Shown piece by piece: positions 42,913 to 51,866 of a stretch of DNA of 64,000 nucleotides. Made by a program: the position numbers and the translations under genes. The stretch covers positions 62,001 to 126,000 of the forward strand of contig NZ_CP080767.1 in NCBI RefSeq assembly GCF_019602855.1, written 5' to 3'. The first letter of the stretch is position 1. Every line of letters begins with the position of its first letter. The notes under the pieces are model-generated. The model did no database searches. It was not told where the DNA came from and saw only the letters and a program-made list of their open reading frames with translations. This stretch comes from Cupriavidus pinatubonensis. GTDB lineage: Bacteria; Pseudomonadota; Gammaproteobacteria; Burkholderiales; Burkholderiaceae.

Positions 42913-45213
42913 ATGACCGAAATCCGCAACGTCGAACTGGAAATCGGCCGCTTCCGCCTCCGCGTGGCGGCCGCGGCGCTGTTCACGGTGATCTGCTTCG
43001 GCTTGCTGTTCACGCGCTTCCTGTGGCTGCAGTGGTACAAGCATGACCAGTACTCGGCCAAGGCCGAGGACAACCGCATCTCCGTCGCGCCGATCGAGCC
43101 GAACCGCGGCATCATCATGGACCGCAACGGTGTCGTGCTGGCGCGCAATTACTCGGCGTACACGCTCGAAATCACGCCGTCCAAGCTGACCGATACGCTC
43201 GAAAACACGATCGAGGCACTGTCGTTGCTGGTCGACATCCAGCCGCGCGACCGGCGCCGCTTCAAGCGCTTGATGGAGGAATCGCGCAGCTTCGAGAGCC
43301 TGCCGATCCGCAGCCAGCTCTCCGATGAAGAGGTGGCGCGCTTCTCCGCGCAGCGTTTCCGCTTCCCGGGCGTGGACGTGCGCGCGCGCCTGTTCCGGCA
43401 ATATCCGCTCGGGGAATCGGCGTCGCACGTGATCGGTTACCTGGGACGCATCTCGCAGCGCGACCAGGAGCGCATCGAGGCCATGGACGAGGCCAACGAT
43501 GCCGATGGCGCCAAGTACGATCCGCGCAAGGACGCCGACAACTACAAGGGCAGCAACTACATCGGCAAGATCGGCCTGGAGCAGAGCTACGAGACCGAGC
43601 TGCACGGGCTGACCGGCTTCGAGGAGGTCGAGGTGAGCGCGGGCGGCCGGCCGATCCGCACGCTGTCGACCTCGCCCGCCACGCCGGGCAACAACCTGAT
43701 CCTGTCGCTCGACATCCGCCTGCAGCAACTGGCCGAGGAGCTGTTCGGCGACCGCCGTGGCGCGCTGGTGGCGATCGAGCCGTCGACTGGCGACATCCTG
43801 GCCTTCGTCTCCAAGCCGACTTTCGACCCGAACCTGTTCGTCGAGGGGATCGACTCCAACACTTGGGGCGAGCTCAACAATTCGCCCGACAAGCCGCTGC
43901 TGAACCGCCCGTTGCGCGGCACCTATCCGCCCGGCTCGACCTACAAGCCGTTCATGGCGCTGGCGGCGCTGACCACGGGCAAGCGCACGGCCGCGTGGGG
44001 CATGCATGACCCGGGTTCGTTCACGCTGGGCAACCACACGTTCCGCGACGACAAGCCGGGCGGCCACGGCTGGGTCGACATGCAGACGTCGATCGTGCAG
44101 TCGTGCGATACGTACTACTACGCGCTCGCACGCGACATGGGCGTCAACGCGATCCACGACTTCATGAAGCCGCTGGGCTTCGGGCAGATCACCGGGATCG
44201 ACATCGAGGGCGAAAGCCGAGGCATCCTGCCGTCCACGGAGTGGAAGCGCAAGGCATACCGCAAGCCCGAGCAGCAGAAGTGGTATGACGGCGAGACGAT
44301 TTCGCTGGGTATCGGCCAGGGCTACAACAGCTTCACGATCCTGCAGCTTGCCAACGCGATCTCGATCATCGTCAACAACGGCGCGGCGATGAAGCCCCAC
44401 CTGGTCAAGGCCGTGGAGGATTCCGTCACGCGCAAGCGCACGCTGACCGTGCCCAAGGAAAGCTACCGGCTGGACTTCAAGCAGGCCGACATCGACGTGA
44501 TCAAGCGCGCGATGGTGGCGGTGACGCATTCGGGTACCGCCGCGCGCGTGTTCGCCGGCGCTGCCTACGAGTCGGCCGGCAAGACCGGTACGGCCCAGAC
44601 TTACACACTCGGCAAGAACGAGAAGTACAACCACCACGCGCTTGACGAGCGCAAGCGCGACCACTCGCTCTACACAGCGTTCGCGCCCGCCGACAACCCG
44701 AAGATCGCGCTTGCGCTGATCGTCGAGAACGCGGGCTTCGGCGCCGCGGTGGCCGCGCCGATCGCACGCAAGGTGATGGACTATTACCTGCTCGGCAAGT
44801 GGCCCGCCGAACTGGAAGCCTCGGCACCGCCGCCGGCTGAACGTCCGCCGGTCGATACGGCGAGCGTGTTCACCACGGGCCAGACTGCGAGCATTGCCAG
44901 CGCGACGGTGATGTCCGGCGGCGCCAGCGCCGTGGCGGCCAGCGCGGTGGGCGCATCGTCCGCCATGGCGGCGGCATCGTCCGCGACGGCTGGCGCCTCC
45001 ATGGCCGCGGCGCTGGATCCGGCCGCCATTGCGCCGGCTTCGGCCGTGCAGACGCTGGATGAACGCATGCTGCAGGCGCTCGGCCACAGCAAGCCCAAGC
45101 CCGTTGCGCCGGGACCGGCGTCTGCCCCTGTTGCGGCCAAGGCGCCTGCACCGAAACCCCGCGTCAAGCCCGTTGCTGCCACCCCGGCGACCGGCCCCGA
45201 CGTTACCCGCTGA
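42913..45213 (+). CDS. mrdA: Penicillin-binding protein 2 (class B transpeptidase)
   Basis: 766-aa elongation-specific DD-transpeptidase. One TM helix at about 18-40, a dimerisation domain, and a transpeptidase with S342-TY-K345 (PGSTYKPF), the SxN-type motif S397-C-D399 and KTG at 557-559. E. coli PBP2 is about 630 aa; here residues about 636-766 form an extra Ala/Pro/Ser-rich low-complexity tail ending KPVAATPATGPDVTR. It works with RodA, encoded 11 bases downstream. ATG 42913 is preferred to the open frame upstream. Confidence 0.96.
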   Translation: MTEIRNVELEIGRFRLRVAAAALFTVICFGLLFTRFLWLQWYKHDQYSAKAEDNRISVAPIEPNRGIIMDRNGVVLARNYSAYTLEITPSKLTDTLENTIEALSLLVDIQPRDRRRFKRLMEESRSFESLPIRSQLSDEEVARFSAQRFRFPGVDVRARLFRQYPLGESASHVIGYLGRISQRDQERIEAMDEANDADGAKYDPRKDADNYKGSNYIGKIGLEQSYETELHGLTGFEEVEVSAGGRPIRTLSTSPATPGNNLILSLDIRLQQLAEELFGDRRGALVAIEPSTGDILAFVSKPTFDPNLFVEGIDSNTWGELNNSPDKPLLNRPLRGTYPPGSTYKPFMALAALTTGKRTAAWGMHDPGSFTLGNHTFRDDKPGGHGWVDMQTSIVQSCDTYYYALARDMGVNAIHDFMKPLGFGQITGIDIEGESRGILPSTEWKRKAYRKPEQQKWYDGETISLGIGQGYNSFTILQLANAISIIVNNGAAMKPHLVKAVEDSVTRKRTLTVPKESYRLDFKQADIDVIKRAMVAVTHSGTAARVFAGAAYESAGKTGTAQTYTLGKNEKYNHHALDERKRDHSLYTAFAPADNPKIALALIVENAGFGAAVAAPIARKVMDYYLLGKWPAELEASAPPPAERPPVDTASVFTTGQTASIASATVMSGGASAVAASAVGASSAMAAASSATAGASMAAALDPAAIAPASAVQTLDERMLQALGHSKPKPVAPGPASAPVAAKAPAPKPRVKPVAATPATGPDVTR

Positions 45214-45224
45214 AGGAGACGCGC

Positions 45225-46367
45225 ATGGACAAGCGTCGCGTCCTGTCGCTCATCAAGACGGCGTTTACCGGCTTTGACAAGCCGCTCGCGCTGATCGTGT
45301 TCCTGTTGTTCGCCACCGGCATCGTGGCGCTGTATTCCGCCGCCATCGACATGCCGGGCCGGGTCGAAGACCAGCTGCGCAACATCCTGCTGTCGTACGT
45401 GGTGATGCTGGTGATCGCCTACCTGCCCACGCAGACGCTGATGCGGGTGGCCGTGCCGATCTATACGGTCGGTGTGGCGCTGCTGATCGCGGTGGCCATG
45501 TTCGGCCTGATCCGCAAGGGTGCGCGGCGCTGGCTCAATGTCGGCATGGTGATCCAGCCGTCAGAGATCATGAAGATCTCCATGCCGCTGATGCTCGCGT
45601 GGTACTTCCAGAAACGCGAGGGTGTGGTCCGATGGTATGACTTCGTGGTGGCTCTGGCGCTGCTGCTGATCCCGGTCGGCCTGATCGCCAAGCAGCCCGA
45701 CCTCGGCACCGCGCTGCTGGTGATGGCGGCCGGTGTCTACGTGATCTACTTCGCGGGACTGTCCTGGCGCATCATCCTGCCGCTGCTGGGCGTCCTGGTG
45801 GTCGCGGTCTCGCTGCTGATCACGTACCAGAACGATATCTGCGCGCCGGGCGTGAACTGGCCGATCCTGCACGACTACCAGCAGCATCGCGTGTGCACGC
45901 TGCTCGATCCGACCACCGATCCGCTCGGCAAAGGCTTCCACACGATCCAGTCGATCATCGCGATCGGCTCGGGCGGCGTCGATGGCAAGGGCTGGCTCAA
46001 GGGCACCCAGACCCACCTCGAGTTCATCCCGGAAAAGCACACCGACTTCATCTTCGCGGTGTACTCCGAGGAATTCGGCCTGATCGGCAACGCTATCCTG
46101 CTGGTGCTGTACCTGCTGCTGATCTTCCGTGGGCTGTTCATCGCGGCCAATGCCCCGACGCTGTTTTCGCGGCTGCTGGCGGGCTCGATCACGCTGATCT
46201 TCTTCACCTATGCCTTCGTCAATATGGGCATGGTGAGCGGCATCCTGCCCGTGGTGGGCGTGCCGCTGCCGCTGATGAGCTACGGCGGCACGGCGCTGGT
46301 GACGCTGGGTGCGGGCATCGGCATCCTGATGGCGATTTCCCGACAGAAACGGCTGATCCAGACGTAA
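45225..46367 (+). CDS. rodA: Peptidoglycan glycosyltransferase RodA
   Basis: 380-aa SEDS-family polymerase with 10 TM helices that makes glycan strands for lateral wall growth together with PBP2. Hallmarks: KPDLGTALL-like KQPDLGTALLVMAAG, PEKHTDFIFAVYSEEFG and the C-terminal PVVGVPLPLMSYGGTALV. AAGGAG lies 7 bases before the ATG. Last gene of the elongasome run; a terminator follows at 46391. Confidence 0.96.
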   Translation: MDKRRVLSLIKTAFTGFDKPLALIVFLLFATGIVALYSAAIDMPGRVEDQLRNILLSYVVMLVIAYLPTQTLMRVAVPIYTVGVALLIAVAMFGLIRKGARRWLNVGMVIQPSEIMKISMPLMLAWYFQKREGVVRWYDFVVALALLLIPVGLIAKQPDLGTALLVMAAGVYVIYFAGLSWRIILPLLGVLVVAVSLLITYQNDICAPGVNWPILHDYQQHRVCTLLDPTTDPLGKGFHTIQSIIAIGSGGVDGKGWLKGTQTHLEFIPEKHTDFIFAVYSEEFGLIGNAILLVLYLLLIFRGLFIAANAPTLFSRLLAGSITLIFFTYAFVNMGMVSGILPVVGVPLPLMSYGGTALVTLGAGIGILMAISRQKRLIQT

Positions 46368-46390
46368 TACAGATGGGCAGACAGAAAGGG

Positions 46391-46414
46391 GCGGGGCGTG
46401 AATGCCCCGCTTTG
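46391..46414 (+). terminator. Intrinsic terminator after rodA
   Basis: Arms GCGGGGC (46391-46397) and GCCCCGC (46404-46410), 6-base loop, followed by TTTG. A TACACT -10-like element begins two bases later. Confidence 0.75.
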
Positions 46415-46415
46415 C

Positions 46416-46421
46416 TACACT
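46416..46421 (+). promoter_or_regulatory. TACACT -10-like element before DUF484 gene
   Basis: TACACT, 30 bases before the ATG at 46452, immediately after the rodA terminator. The -35 position would fall in the terminator hairpin and no match to TTGACA is seen. Confidence 0.4.
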
Positions 46422-46451
46422 GCCATCCAAATTTCTCTCGGTTCGAAGCCC

Positions 46452-47123
46452 ATGAACGCCCAAGACGTCGCCGCCTACCTGCAGAGCAATCCCGAGTTCT
46501 TCGAAGACCATGCCGAGCTGCTCGCCACCGTGCAGCTCACCAGCCCGCACAGCCACCGCGCGGTGTCGCTGCAGGAACGGCAGATGGAAATCCTGCGTGA
46601 AAAGAACAAGGGACTCGAACTGCGCCTGGCCGACCTGATGCGCCACGGGCACGATAACGACCGCACCCAGCAACGCATGCACGCATGGCAACTGCGCCTG
46701 CTGGCCGAGCCCGATTCGCATGCGCTGCCTTACGCTGTGCAGGATGGCCTGCAGCAGGTGTTCGACGTGCCCGCCGTGGCGCTCAAGTTGTGGAGCGTGG
46801 CCGAGCAGTTTGCGCATATGGAAGTGGCGCAGGGCGCCAGCGACGACATGCGCCTGTTTGCCGAAGGCCTGCGCGCGCCTTACTGCGGCGCCAATGCCGG
46901 CTTCGAAGCCGCCGGGCTGCTCGAGCTCGACGAGGTGGCATCGCTGGCCATGGTCGCCTTGCGCCCGCCAGTGCGTACTGTTGGCGAGGTGCCGGGCGCT
47001 GCCTTCGGTTTGCTCGTGCTGGGCTCGGCGGATGCGCGCCGTTTCCACGAAGGCATGGGCACGGCTTACCTGACCCAGATCGGTGAAGTCGCCGGCGCGG
47101 CACTGAACCGCCTGCGCGACTGA
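46452..47123 (+). CDS. DUF484 family protein
   Basis: 223-aa cytoplasmic protein with a GAF-like fold. The N-terminal QDVAAYLQSNPEFFEDHAEL and SLQERQMEILREKNKGLELR segment (helical, coiled coil) and the C-terminal GLLVLGSADARRFHEGMGT are DUF484 hallmarks. The family commonly lies upstream of xerC, as here (29 bases). Molecular role unknown. Confidence 0.9.
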   Translation: MNAQDVAAYLQSNPEFFEDHAELLATVQLTSPHSHRAVSLQERQMEILREKNKGLELRLADLMRHGHDNDRTQQRMHAWQLRLLAEPDSHALPYAVQDGLQQVFDVPAVALKLWSVAEQFAHMEVAQGASDDMRLFAEGLRAPYCGANAGFEAAGLLELDEVASLAMVALRPPVRTVGEVPGAAFGLLVLGSADARRFHEGMGTAYLTQIGEVAGAALNRLRD

Positions 47124-47152
47124 TCGTTACTTCCCGGTCCCGGATTGCAGCC

Positions 47153-48172
47153 ATGCCTGCCGAACCGACGAACGGCGTGACAAACGACCCGATCGTCCAA
47201 CGCTACCTCGCGTGGCTGGAAGGCAGCCGCAAGCTGGCCGGCCACACGATCAGCAGCTATCGGCGTGACCTGACCGTGCTGCAGGCGCATGCGGCTAAGC
47301 ATGCGCCCGGGATTGCATTACTTGCGCTGCAGACCCGCCATATCCGCGCCTTTGCCGCGCGCATGCATGGCGAAGGACTGGCCGGTACCAGCATTGCCCG
47401 GACCTTGTCGGCCTGGCGCGGCTTCTATCTGTGGGCCGCGCAGCACGGCCTGGGTGTCCAGGCCAATCCCGTGGATGGCGTGCGCGCGCCGCGCTCCGGC
47501 CATCGGCTTCCCAAGGCGCTATCCGTCGAGCATGCCGTGGCGCTTGTGTCGCATCCGGCCGGCACGGATGCCGCCGCGCTGCGCGACCAGGCCGTGTGGG
47601 AACTGTTCTATTCGAGCGGATTGCGCCTGGCCGAGCTGGTGCAGCTTGATGTGCGCTACGAAAGGCTCGATGGCTACGAATCGGCCGGCTGGCTCGACCT
47701 GTCCGGTGCCGAACTGACCGTGACGGGCAAGGGCTCGCGCCGGCGGACCGTGCCGGTCGGCAGCAAGGCGATGGAGGCGTTGCGCGCATGGCTCGGCATA
47801 CGCGAGCAACTGCTGCGCCCCGGCGCCGCGCCGGAAGACGCCAGCGCGCTGTTCCTTGGCGCGCGCGGGCATCGGCTGTCGATGCGCGTCGTGCAACTGC
47901 GGCTCAAGCAGCAGGCCATTCGTGCCGGCGTGCCCGCTGACGTGCATCCGCACATGCTGCGGCATTCGTTTGCCACGCACATGCTGCAGTCGTCAGGCGA
48001 CCTGCGCGCGGTGCAGGAGCTGCTCGGGCATGCGAGCATCGCCACGACGCAGATCTACACGTCGCTCGACTTCCAGCATCTGGCGAAAGTCTATGACAAG
48101 GCGCATCCGAGGGCCGGGCGCGCGGCGCCGTCCAAGGACGGCGCCGACGATGACGAGACGTCGGACGACTGA
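47153..48172 (+). CDS. xerC: Tyrosine recombinase XerC
   Basis: 339-aa recombinase that, with XerD, resolves chromosome dimers at dif. N-terminal SAM-like domain with YLAWLEGSRKLAGHTISSY; catalytic residues are visible as R in SSGLRLAELVQLD, K in TGKGSRRRTVP, HxxR in HMLRHSFATHML, H in LGHASIATTQIY and the nucleophilic Tyr of that last motif. A C-terminal tail of about 25 residues is Asp-rich. Converges on the LysR gene with 4 bases between stops. Confidence 0.94.
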   Translation: MPAEPTNGVTNDPIVQRYLAWLEGSRKLAGHTISSYRRDLTVLQAHAAKHAPGIALLALQTRHIRAFAARMHGEGLAGTSIARTLSAWRGFYLWAAQHGLGVQANPVDGVRAPRSGHRLPKALSVEHAVALVSHPAGTDAAALRDQAVWELFYSSGLRLAELVQLDVRYERLDGYESAGWLDLSGAELTVTGKGSRRRTVPVGSKAMEALRAWLGIREQLLRPGAAPEDASALFLGARGHRLSMRVVQLRLKQQAIRAGVPADVHPHMLRHSFATHMLQSSGDLRAVQELLGHASIATTQIYTSLDFQHLAKVYDKAHPRAGRAAPSKDGADDDETSDD

Positions 48173-48176
48173 ACCC

Positions 48177-49136
48177 TCAATCCGCCCACTGCGCCAGCAC
48201 TTCCCGAAACCGGTCGATCTCCGGCAACAGCCACCCGCGGAACGCCTGCACCTTTGCCAATTCGAGTGCCCCTGGCGCGCATACGAAGTACAGCAGCCAC
48301 GGGCACGTAATGCTGACATCGAACAGCCGCACCACGCGCCCTGACAACAGGTCGTTATAAGCCAACGAAGAGCGGATCAGCGCAATGCCCTGGCCTTCGG
48401 CTGCTGCCTGCAGCAGCAGCGAGGAATCTTCGAGCATCAGCCCCTTGCGCGGCTCGGGCCAGTCTAGTCCGGCGGCTTCGAACCAAGGTTTCCATGGATC
48501 GCCTTCGCCGCGCAGCAGGTTCAGGCCGGCGAGGTCGCTGGGCTTCTCCGGCAGACGACCGCCGTTGAACCCCGGGCTGCAGACCGGGAAGAACACGTCG
48601 TCGAGCAGCTTTTCCACGTAAAGGCCCGGGTAGTCGCCGGTGCCCATGCGCAGCGCGATATCGACCTCTTCCTGGCCGAAGTCCACGAGTGTGTTCGACG
48701 ACAGCAGCTCGACGTCGAGTTCCGGGTGCCGTTCGATGAAGCTGCCGATGCGCGGCATTAGCCAGCGCGCGGCGAATGACGGCATGGTGCTGATGGTCAG
48801 GCGCTTGTCGCGGTTGCCGGACTGCAGCACGCGCGTTGCGTCGGCAATCTGCAGCAGGGCGTCGCGGATCCGCTCGGCGTAGAGACGCCCGGGCGGCGTC
48901 AGCGCGACGCGCTTGCCATGGCGCTCGAATAGCGGCAGGCCCAGCTCTTCTTCGAGCGCGCGGATCTGGTGGCTGACCGCGCCATGCGTGACAAACAGCT
49001 CGGTGGCCGCCCGGGAGAAGCTTTCATGACGGGCCGCCGCCGCGAACGCGCGCAATGCCGTCAGTGCCGGCAGACGCGGCAATTCACGGTGCCAGCCGCG
49101 CGGCATGTCCCTTTCCCATGCGCCTTTCCACGCCAT
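48177..49136 (-). CDS. LysR-family transcriptional regulator, GcvA-like
   Basis: 319-aa regulator. N-terminal winged HTH (PALTALRAFAAAARHESFSR, HGAVSHQIRALEEELG), then a periplasmic-binding-protein-like effector domain with DVDIALRMGTG-like VDIALRMGTGDYPGL, as in GcvA/AmpR relatives. I chose the ATG at 49136 since GCGGAGG lies 6 bases upstream; 49106 is an alternative. It diverges from a DUF2917 gene across 202 bases, the probable target. Confidence 0.88.
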   Translation of the reverse strand: MAWKGAWERDMPRGWHRELPRLPALTALRAFAAAARHESFSRAATELFVTHGAVSHQIRALEEELGLPLFERHGKRVALTPPGRLYAERIRDALLQIADATRVLQSGNRDKRLTISTMPSFAARWLMPRIGSFIERHPELDVELLSSNTLVDFGQEEVDIALRMGTGDYPGLYVEKLLDDVFFPVCSPGFNGGRLPEKPSDLAGLNLLRGEGDPWKPWFEAAGLDWPEPRKGLMLEDSSLLLQAAAEGQGIALIRSSLAYNDLLSGRVVRLFDVSITCPWLLYFVCAPGALELAKVQAFRGWLLPEIDRFREVLAQWAD

Positions 49137-49338
49137 GACGGCCTCCGCTTTGTGAGATTCACTAACAAGAACCTCCAAAATATATCGTTTTGCCAGTGCG
49201 TGGGCAATCACTAGAATTCATTCACCGGCGCCCCAATGCCACTGCGATTTGAACTGGCCTGGCGGGAAAACCAGGCCAGTACCGGTCAAGTGACATGTTT
49301 CGGCAAGATCGCCGAGGCCGGCGGACAGGAGATCCACC

Positions 49339-49707
49339 ATGCAAGCTCTGCTCACAACGACAGTATTCACCCTGAGTCCCGGCGAAGTCACCGCGCTGTC
49401 CATGCATTCGGCACAGCGCCTCCATGTGGAAGATGCCGGCGGCACCGACCTGTGGATGACGCGTGAAGGCGATTCCGAGGACTACTGGCTGCGTTGTGGC
49501 GGGAATCTGCTGCTGCGGCGTGGCGATGAAGTGGTACTGAGTATCGACCCGCGCGCCGAACGCCCGGTGCGCCTGGCGCTGATCGCCGAAGCGCGGCGCC
49601 CGGTGTTGACGCTGGCCGACCTGCCGCACCTCGTGTACCGCGGGTTGCGGCGCCTGGTTCGAGGCACGGAGTGGACGCCGGCCGACGACCAGGCCAAGGC
49701 AGCCTGA
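49339..49707 (+). CDS. DUF2917 family protein
   Basis: 122-aa small protein with a cupin-like beta-rich core: FTLSPGEVTALSMHSAQRLH, DLWMTREGDSEDYWLRCGG and LLLRRGDEVVLSIDPRAERP. The family is common in Betaproteobacteria, often divergent from a GcvA-like LysR gene, as here. ACAGGAG precedes the ATG by 9 bases. Function unknown. 120 bases to the terminator at 49831. Confidence 0.82.
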   Translation: MQALLTTTVFTLSPGEVTALSMHSAQRLHVEDAGGTDLWMTREGDSEDYWLRCGGNLLLRRGDEVVLSIDPRAERPVRLALIAEARRPVLTLADLPHLVYRGLRRLVRGTEWTPADDQAKAA

Positions 49708-49830
49708 GCGCGGAGAGGGAGCGTCTGCGCCGCATGCATCACGGCTGCGGCTGGTCTGGCCGAGGCCACGTGATGAAGAAGGCCGCCAGGACGCGCAGCA
49801 CAGGCTGAAGGACGCTCCATGACAGTGGCA

Positions 49831-49854
49831 GGGCCGGCGCAAGCCGGCCCTTTT
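49831..49854 (+). terminator. Intrinsic terminator between DUF2917 gene and lipB
   Basis: Perfect 8-base arms GGGCCGGC (49831-49838) and GCCGGCCC (49843-49850) with a GCAA tetraloop, then TTTT. Confidence 0.88.
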
Positions 49855-49857
49855 CGT

Positions 49858-49863
49858 TACACT
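49858..49863 (+). promoter_or_regulatory. TACACT -10-like element; lipB probably leaderless
   Basis: TACACT lies 4 bases after the U-tract of the terminator. A start 7 bases downstream is base 49870, exactly the A of the lipB ATG. No ribosome site is present before that ATG, which supports a leaderless message. The -35 region would lie in the terminator stem and is not consensus. Confidence 0.5.
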
Positions 49864-49869
49864 CTCGCC

Positions 49870-50580
49870 ATGCATCCGATTCAAGTCATCGAACGGGGCC
49901 GAGAAGACTACCAGCCCTGCTTCGACGCGATGCGCGCCTTCACTGCCGCGCGCACGCCTGAAACGCCTGACCAGGTCTGGCTGGTCGAACATCCGCCGGT
50001 CTACACGCTGGGCCAAGCGGGCGATCCCGCACACCTGCTGGCGCCGGACGAACGCATCCCGATGGTGCAGATCGACCGTGGCGGACAGATCACCTATCAC
50101 GGTCCTGGCCAGGTGGTGGCCTATCTGCTGCTCGATCTCAAGCGCCGCAAGCTGATGGTGCGCGAGCTCGTCAACGATATCGAGCAGGCCGTTCTTGACA
50201 CACTCGCGGCGTATAATCTCGCGGCTGAGCGCAAGCCCGGCGCCCCTGGCATCTACCTGTCGGACGGCCCGCACCGGGGTGCCAAGATTGCGGCGCTCGG
50301 CCTCAAGATCCGCAACGGCTGCAGCTACCACGGCGTCAGCCTGAACGTGCAGATGGATCTGGCGCCGTTCCTGCGCATCAACCCGTGTGGCTATGCCGGA
50401 CTGGAAACGGTCGACATGGCCACCGCCGGTGGGCACTGGCAAGACCAGCCCGTGACCGCCGCACAACAACCTGACATCGCGCGGCGCCTGGCGGCGGCAT
50501 TGTGCGAGGTGCTGGCAGCGCGCGAGGCTCGTGCGCTGGCGGCAGACAAGACTGCCGCCACGCCGGCCCTGGCCTCTTAG
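49870..50580 (+). CDS. lipB: Octanoyl-[acyl carrier protein] transferase LipB
   Basis: 236-aa enzyme that moves octanoate from ACP to lipoyl domains. Conserved blocks: [51 protein letters not shown] (catalytic Lys) and [13 protein letters not shown] (catalytic Cys). Normal length from ATG 49870; an in-frame ATG at 49819 lies upstream of the terminator and is unlikely. Followed 49 bases later by lipA. Confidence 0.95.
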   Translation: MHPIQVIERGREDYQPCFDAMRAFTAARTPETPDQVWLVEHPPVYTLGQAGDPAHLLAPDERIPMVQIDRGGQITYHGPGQVVAYLLLDLKRRKLMVRELVNDIEQAVLDTLAAYNLAAERKPGAPGIYLSDGPHRGAKIAALGLKIRNGCSYHGVSLNVQMDLAPFLRINPCGYAGLETVDMATAGGHWQDQPVTAAQQPDIARRLAAALCEVLAAREARALAADKTAATPALAS

Positions 50581-50629
50581 TGACAAGCTGACAAGCGAAT
50601 TGCACGCCGTTGCGCGTGCGGAGAAATTT

Positions 50630-51625
50630 ATGAGCGACGCCCTGATCGCCTCCTCCAGCGAAGCCCCCCAATCCCCCGCGGAGCAGTACGATCCGACCCG
50701 CAAGCAGAAATCGGCCGACAAGACCGCGCGCATCCCCATCAAGATCGTGCCGGCCGAAAAGCTCAAGAAGCCGGACTGGATCCGCGTGAAGGCCGCCACC
50801 GGCAATTCGCGTTTCTACGAGATCAAGGACATCCTGCGCGCGAACAACCTCGTCACGGTGTGCGAGGAAGCAAGCTGCCCGAACATCGGCGAATGCTTCG
50901 GCAAGGGCACGGCGACGTTCATGATCATGGGCGACAAGTGCACGCGCCGCTGCCCGTTCTGCGACGTCGGCCACGGCCGCCCCGATCCGCTCGATGTGAA
51001 CGAGCCCGGCAACCTGGCCCGCACCATCGCTCAGCTCAAGCTCAACTATGTGGTCATCACCAGCGTTGACCGTGACGACCTGCGCGACGGCGGTGCCCAG
51101 CACTATGTGGATTGCATCAGCCAGACGCGCGAGCTGTCGCCCGCCACCCGCATCGAAGTGCTGGTGCCCGACTTCCGCGGCCGCCTGGACAAGGCGCTGG
51201 ACATCCTGCAAGCCTGCCCGCCGGACGTCATGAACCACAATATGGAAACCGTGCCGCGCCTGTACAAGCAGGCCCGCCCGGGCGCCGACTACGCGCACTC
51301 GCTCAAGCTGCTGCAGGAATTCAAGCGCCGCAATCCGAACGTGCCGACCAAGTCCGGCCTGATGGTCGGCCTGGGCGAGACCGACGAGGAAATCCTCGAA
51401 GTCATGCGCGACATGCGCGCGCACGATATCGACATGCTGACCATCGGCCAGTACCTCGCACCGTCGAACCACCACCTGCCGGTGCTGCGCTACGTGCATC
51501 CCGATACGTTCAAGATGTTCGAGGAAGAGGCCTACAAGATGGGCTTCACCCACGCCGCCGTGGGCGCGATGGTGCGCAGCTCGTACCACGCCGACCAGCA
51601 GGCGCATCAGGCGGGGTTTGCCTGA
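50630..51625 (+). CDS. lipA: Lipoyl synthase LipA
   Basis: 331-aa radical SAM enzyme that inserts two sulphurs into octanoyl groups. The auxiliary cluster cysteines are C78, C83 and C89 ([12 protein letters not shown]), the SAM cluster is C104, C108 and C111 (CTRRCPFC), and the C-terminal RSSYHAD supplies the serine ligand. The N-terminal 45 residues are a polar extension. GGAG lies about 8 bases before the ATG. Terminator at 51655. Confidence 0.97.
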   Translation: MSDALIASSSEAPQSPAEQYDPTRKQKSADKTARIPIKIVPAEKLKKPDWIRVKAATGNSRFYEIKDILRANNLVTVCEEASCPNIGECFGKGTATFMIMGDKCTRRCPFCDVGHGRPDPLDVNEPGNLARTIAQLKLNYVVITSVDRDDLRDGGAQHYVDCISQTRELSPATRIEVLVPDFRGRLDKALDILQACPPDVMNHNMETVPRLYKQARPGADYAHSLKLLQEFKRRNPNVPTKSGLMVGLGETDEEILEVMRDMRAHDIDMLTIGQYLAPSNHHLPVLRYVHPDTFKMFEEEAYKMGFTHAAVGAMVRSSYHADQQAHQAGFA

Positions 51626-51654
51626 TCGACGCTGTGGTGACGAAGTAGGGAAAG

Positions 51655-51680
51655 ACGGCCGGGGAAACCCGGCCGTTTTG
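51655..51680 (+). terminator. Intrinsic terminator of lipB-lipA
   Basis: Perfect 9-base arms ACGGCCGGG (51655-51663) and CCCGGCCGT (51668-51676) with a GAAA tetraloop, then TTTTG. Confidence 0.9.
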
Positions 51681-51773
51681 CTTTTGGGCCGCCCGCTACA
51701 ACTGTCCCGGATGGCGGCCAATGTATTAGGGTCAATCCTGAGTGCCGAGGCAATATTTGTTTAGTTATGATGA

Positions 51774-51796
51774 TTCATCGATAAATTGTCGATGAA
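51774..51796. promoter_or_regulatory. Palindromic operator upstream of the 5-oxoproline operon
   Basis: Perfect 8-base arms TTCATCGA (51774-51781) and TCGATGAA (51789-51796) with a 7-base AT spacer, in an AT-rich patch. Its centre is about 58 bases before the start point predicted from the TACACT at 51831, a position expected for an activator. No regulator gene lies in the operon. Confidence 0.6.
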
Positions 51797-51830
51797 AAGC
51801 TGATGAGTCACATCTGGAGCCATCCCGGCC

Positions 51831-51836
51831 TACACT
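51831..51836 (+). promoter_or_regulatory. TACACT -10-like element of the pxp operon
   Basis: TACACT 31 bases upstream of the pxpB ATG (51867), downstream of the palindrome at 51774. A consensus -35 is not evident, in keeping with activator dependence. Confidence 0.45.
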
Positions 51837-51866
51837 GATCAGCAGTGTTCCAGCCGGTGTTGCCTC

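Noticed and set aside
42898..45087. 729-codon minus-strand frame opposite mrdA
   Set aside because: Shadow of PBP2; all transpeptidase motifs are on the plus strand.
44880..45180. Ala-codon repeats in the mrdA tail as a possible frameshifted or separate gene
   Set aside because: The frame continues uninterrupted from the transpeptidase domain to a normal stop 11 bases before rodA.
49819..49869. Earlier in-frame ATG for lipB
   Set aside because: It would place the terminator at 49831 inside the coding sequence and adds residues foreign to LipB.
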